Of a DNA stretch of 5,848 bases, positions 4,720 through 5,848 are shown piece by piece (position 1 is the stretch's first letter; each line of letters starts with the position of its first letter). Under the pieces are notes generated by a model. That model was not told the DNA's origin, did no database searches, and saw only the letters and a program-made list of their open reading frames with translations. Location of the stretch: NCBI GenBank assembly GCA_022572905.1, contig JACZUZ010000143.1, positions 1 through 5,848 of the forward strand, written 5' to 3'. The position numbers and the translations under genes were made by a program. The DNA comes from Candidatus Zixiibacteriota bacterium (lineage in GTDB: Bacteria > Zixibacteria > MSB-5A5 > GN15 > JACZUZ01).

Positions 4720-5848
4720 ATGGATACGCAAGACACGACATCTTCTAAAGAGACAGTCTCGAAAGAGACAACCCCCGAAGAGGCAAAATCTATCGAGACA
4801 GCGGCCAAAGATGCGAGCGCCGTAGATTTGATCTCGAAAGATGGAGCGGCCAAAGAAGCGGATACCGAGGAAGCCATTGCCACCGAAAAGGCCACGAATC
4901 AAGCGGTAGGAAAAGTAAGGGTTTCCGATGAATCGGTCCCGAGAGATAAGTCCGCAACCCAGAAAAGGGTTGATCCATTGACCCTGGTGGATGACAGTTA
5001 TTGGCCCGCGCGGGCGCTTCGCGCATTGCGAGAAAGCCGTTTTTCGGAGGCTATTACTCTATGCGACGCCGGATTGCATGACGATAATCCTGCGCCTATC
5101 TCGGGTTTCTTGATCAAGGCTCAGGCCTTGGCATCGCTTGGCAGACTTAAGGATTCGCTGTCCACTTTGACTGACGCTTTAAGCGCTGACCCTGAGAATC
5201 AAATGGCGTTCAAGCTTCTGGGGGATATCCATTTTGCCGAGGGTGAGGAAGAGGCGGCTATGAGCTACTATCGCCGAATTCACAGCCAGCGTTCGCAGGA
5301 AGATACAACCGGCATTGCGCTGGAAATCGGCGCTCCGCTTTCAGCCGCTCTCAAAAAGGTCTTCATGTCCAGGACCACAAGCAACGCTATTGACGATACT
5401 AGCGAGAGGGCTTCGCAAAAAAAGGCCACACAAAAAAGGTCCTCACAATCGGGCGAGCCGAAGATAGCCCCGAGTCCGACCTCGGCAGAACGCAGGCCAT
5501 ATCAGGTTGAAGAGCAGGAGACCCCGGACAATGTTGTCGAATCGGTTATAGAAAAGACCGAAGAACCCACTCCGAGCGGCGTGTTGAAAAAGTCTCCATT
5601 GAGCGTAGGTCGGAGTTCCGAACGAGTGCAAACGAGCGAGAAACCCGACAATTCCGCCGGATCAACTGATAAAGAACCCACCCCAAGGGGTGGGGCGCCC
5701 GTAATCGAGAAGCCACCGGCGCAATCCGAGAAGCCTCCGATGCAGTCGGCGGAGACGCGGATTCAATCCGAGAAGCCTCCGATGCAGTCGGCGGAGACGC
5801 GGATTCAATCCGAGAAGCCTCCGATGCAGTCGGCGGAGACGCGGATTC
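4720..5848 (+). CDS. Partial TPR-repeat protein with disordered Lys/Glu/Thr-rich and Pro-rich flanks (C-terminus beyond window)
   Basis: The frame is open from ATG 4720 to the window end (376 codons). ATG 4720 is the first possible start, because an in-frame TAA (4711-4713) lies just upstream. No signal peptide or membrane helix is seen. Residues 1-90 are highly charged and low in complexity, rich in SKET, KEA and AAKDA. About residues 94-195 form three helix-turn-helix units of TPR type: RALRESRFSEAITLCDAGL, then AQALASLGRLKDSLSTLTDA with ALSADPEN, then LLGDIHFAEGEEEAAMSYYRR. After about 220 the chain is again low-complexity, rich in Ser, Glu, Lys and Pro, and ends in a 14-residue tandem repeat. 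The role is unknown; the TPR core suggests a cytoplasmic protein-interaction scaffold and the tails look intrinsically disordered. It follows hldC by 58 bp on the same strand. Gene reality is well supported by the TPR pattern, function is not. Confidence 0.82.
   Translation, partial: MDTQDTTSSKETVSKETTPEEAKSIETAAKDASAVDLISKDGAAKEADTEEAIATEKATNQAVGKVRVSDESVPRDKSATQKRVDPLTLVDDSYWPARALRALRESRFSEAITLCDAGLHDDNPAPISGFLIKAQALASLGRLKDSLSTLTDALSADPENQMAFKLLGDIHFAEGEEEAAMSYYRRIHSQRSQEDTTGIALEIGAPLSAALKKVFMSRTTSNAIDDTSERASQKKATQKRSSQSGEPKIAPSPTSAERRPYQVEEQETPDNVVESVIEKTEEPTPSGVLKKSPLSVGRSSERVQTSEKPDNSAGSTDKEPTPRGGAPVIEKPPAQSEKPPMQSAETRIQSEKPPMQSAETRIQSEKPPMQSAETRI
5722..5848 (+). repeat. Perfect 42-bp tandem repeat (three copies plus start of a fourth), in frame
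   Basis: Three identical 42-bp units occupy 5722-5763, 5764-5805 and 5806-5847, and base 5848 begins another. Each encodes QSEKPPMQSAETRI. The unit is itself two heptads, QSEKPPM and QSAETRI, and a diverged half-unit encoding VIEKPPA (5701-5721) precedes the array. The window ends inside the array, so the copy number is unknown. Confidence 0.95.

Noticed and set aside
4678..5026. Minus-strand open frames rich in Gly/Phe/Arg opposite the TPR gene
   Set aside because: They mirror the low-complexity Lys/Glu/Ala coding of the TPR protein's N-terminal arm; the plus frame contains clear TPR units.
5722..5848. CRISPR-like array
   Set aside because: The 42-bp units are directly contiguous with no spacers and are in frame within a protein-coding gene.

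Overview
The window looks like a piece of a Gram-negative, uncultured-type bacterial genome, possibly candidate phylum Zixibacteria or a related FCB-group lineage. This is an inference from two things: a long secreted protein with a signal peptide, FG-GAP/VCBS repeats and a Cys-bracketed C-terminal dockerin, and ADP-heptose (LPS core precursor) genes. No rRNA, tRNA, CRISPR array or insertion sequence was seen.

Layout. Positions 1-393, minus strand: the N-terminal 131 codons of a two-helix membrane protein that resembles a small protein often found beside succinate dehydrogenase genes; it runs off the left edge. It abuts, head to head, a plus-strand C-terminal fragment (about 385-627) of an HldE/RfaE1-type heptose-7-phosphate kinase whose first three quarters are missing. 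A 9-bp tandem repeat and an 8-bp palindrome lie at the join, so this is either a real rearrangement breakpoint or an assembly chimera. Positions 628-806: a non-coding gap with a weak promoter candidate and a hairpin. Positions 807-3578: a 923-residue secreted protein, apparently beta-sandwich, Ig-like, seven FG-GAP repeats (probably a seven-bladed propeller), a further Ig/FN3-like part, then a dockerin. Positions 3696-4136: a 146-residue DUF6526 membrane protein. Positions 4167-4661: HldC/RfaE2-type heptose-1-phosphate adenylyltransferase. Positions 4720-5848: a TPR protein with long disordered flanks that runs off the right edge inside perfect 42-bp tandem repeats.

How the genes fit together: the kinase fragment and the adenylyltransferase are the two halves of the HldE activity, separated here by about 3.5 kb carrying the secreted protein and the DUF6526 gene. 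DUF6526 and hldC are 30 bp apart and probably co-transcribed. The secreted dockerin protein probably has its own promoter. Both genes cut by the window edges are open to the boundary.

I found no convincing new defence, mobile or RNA system. The points most worth a second look are the head-to-head breakpoint with a repeat that is open on both strands, the split HldE arrangement, the seven-repeat propeller with dockerin, and the TPR protein's perfect 42-bp repeat array.
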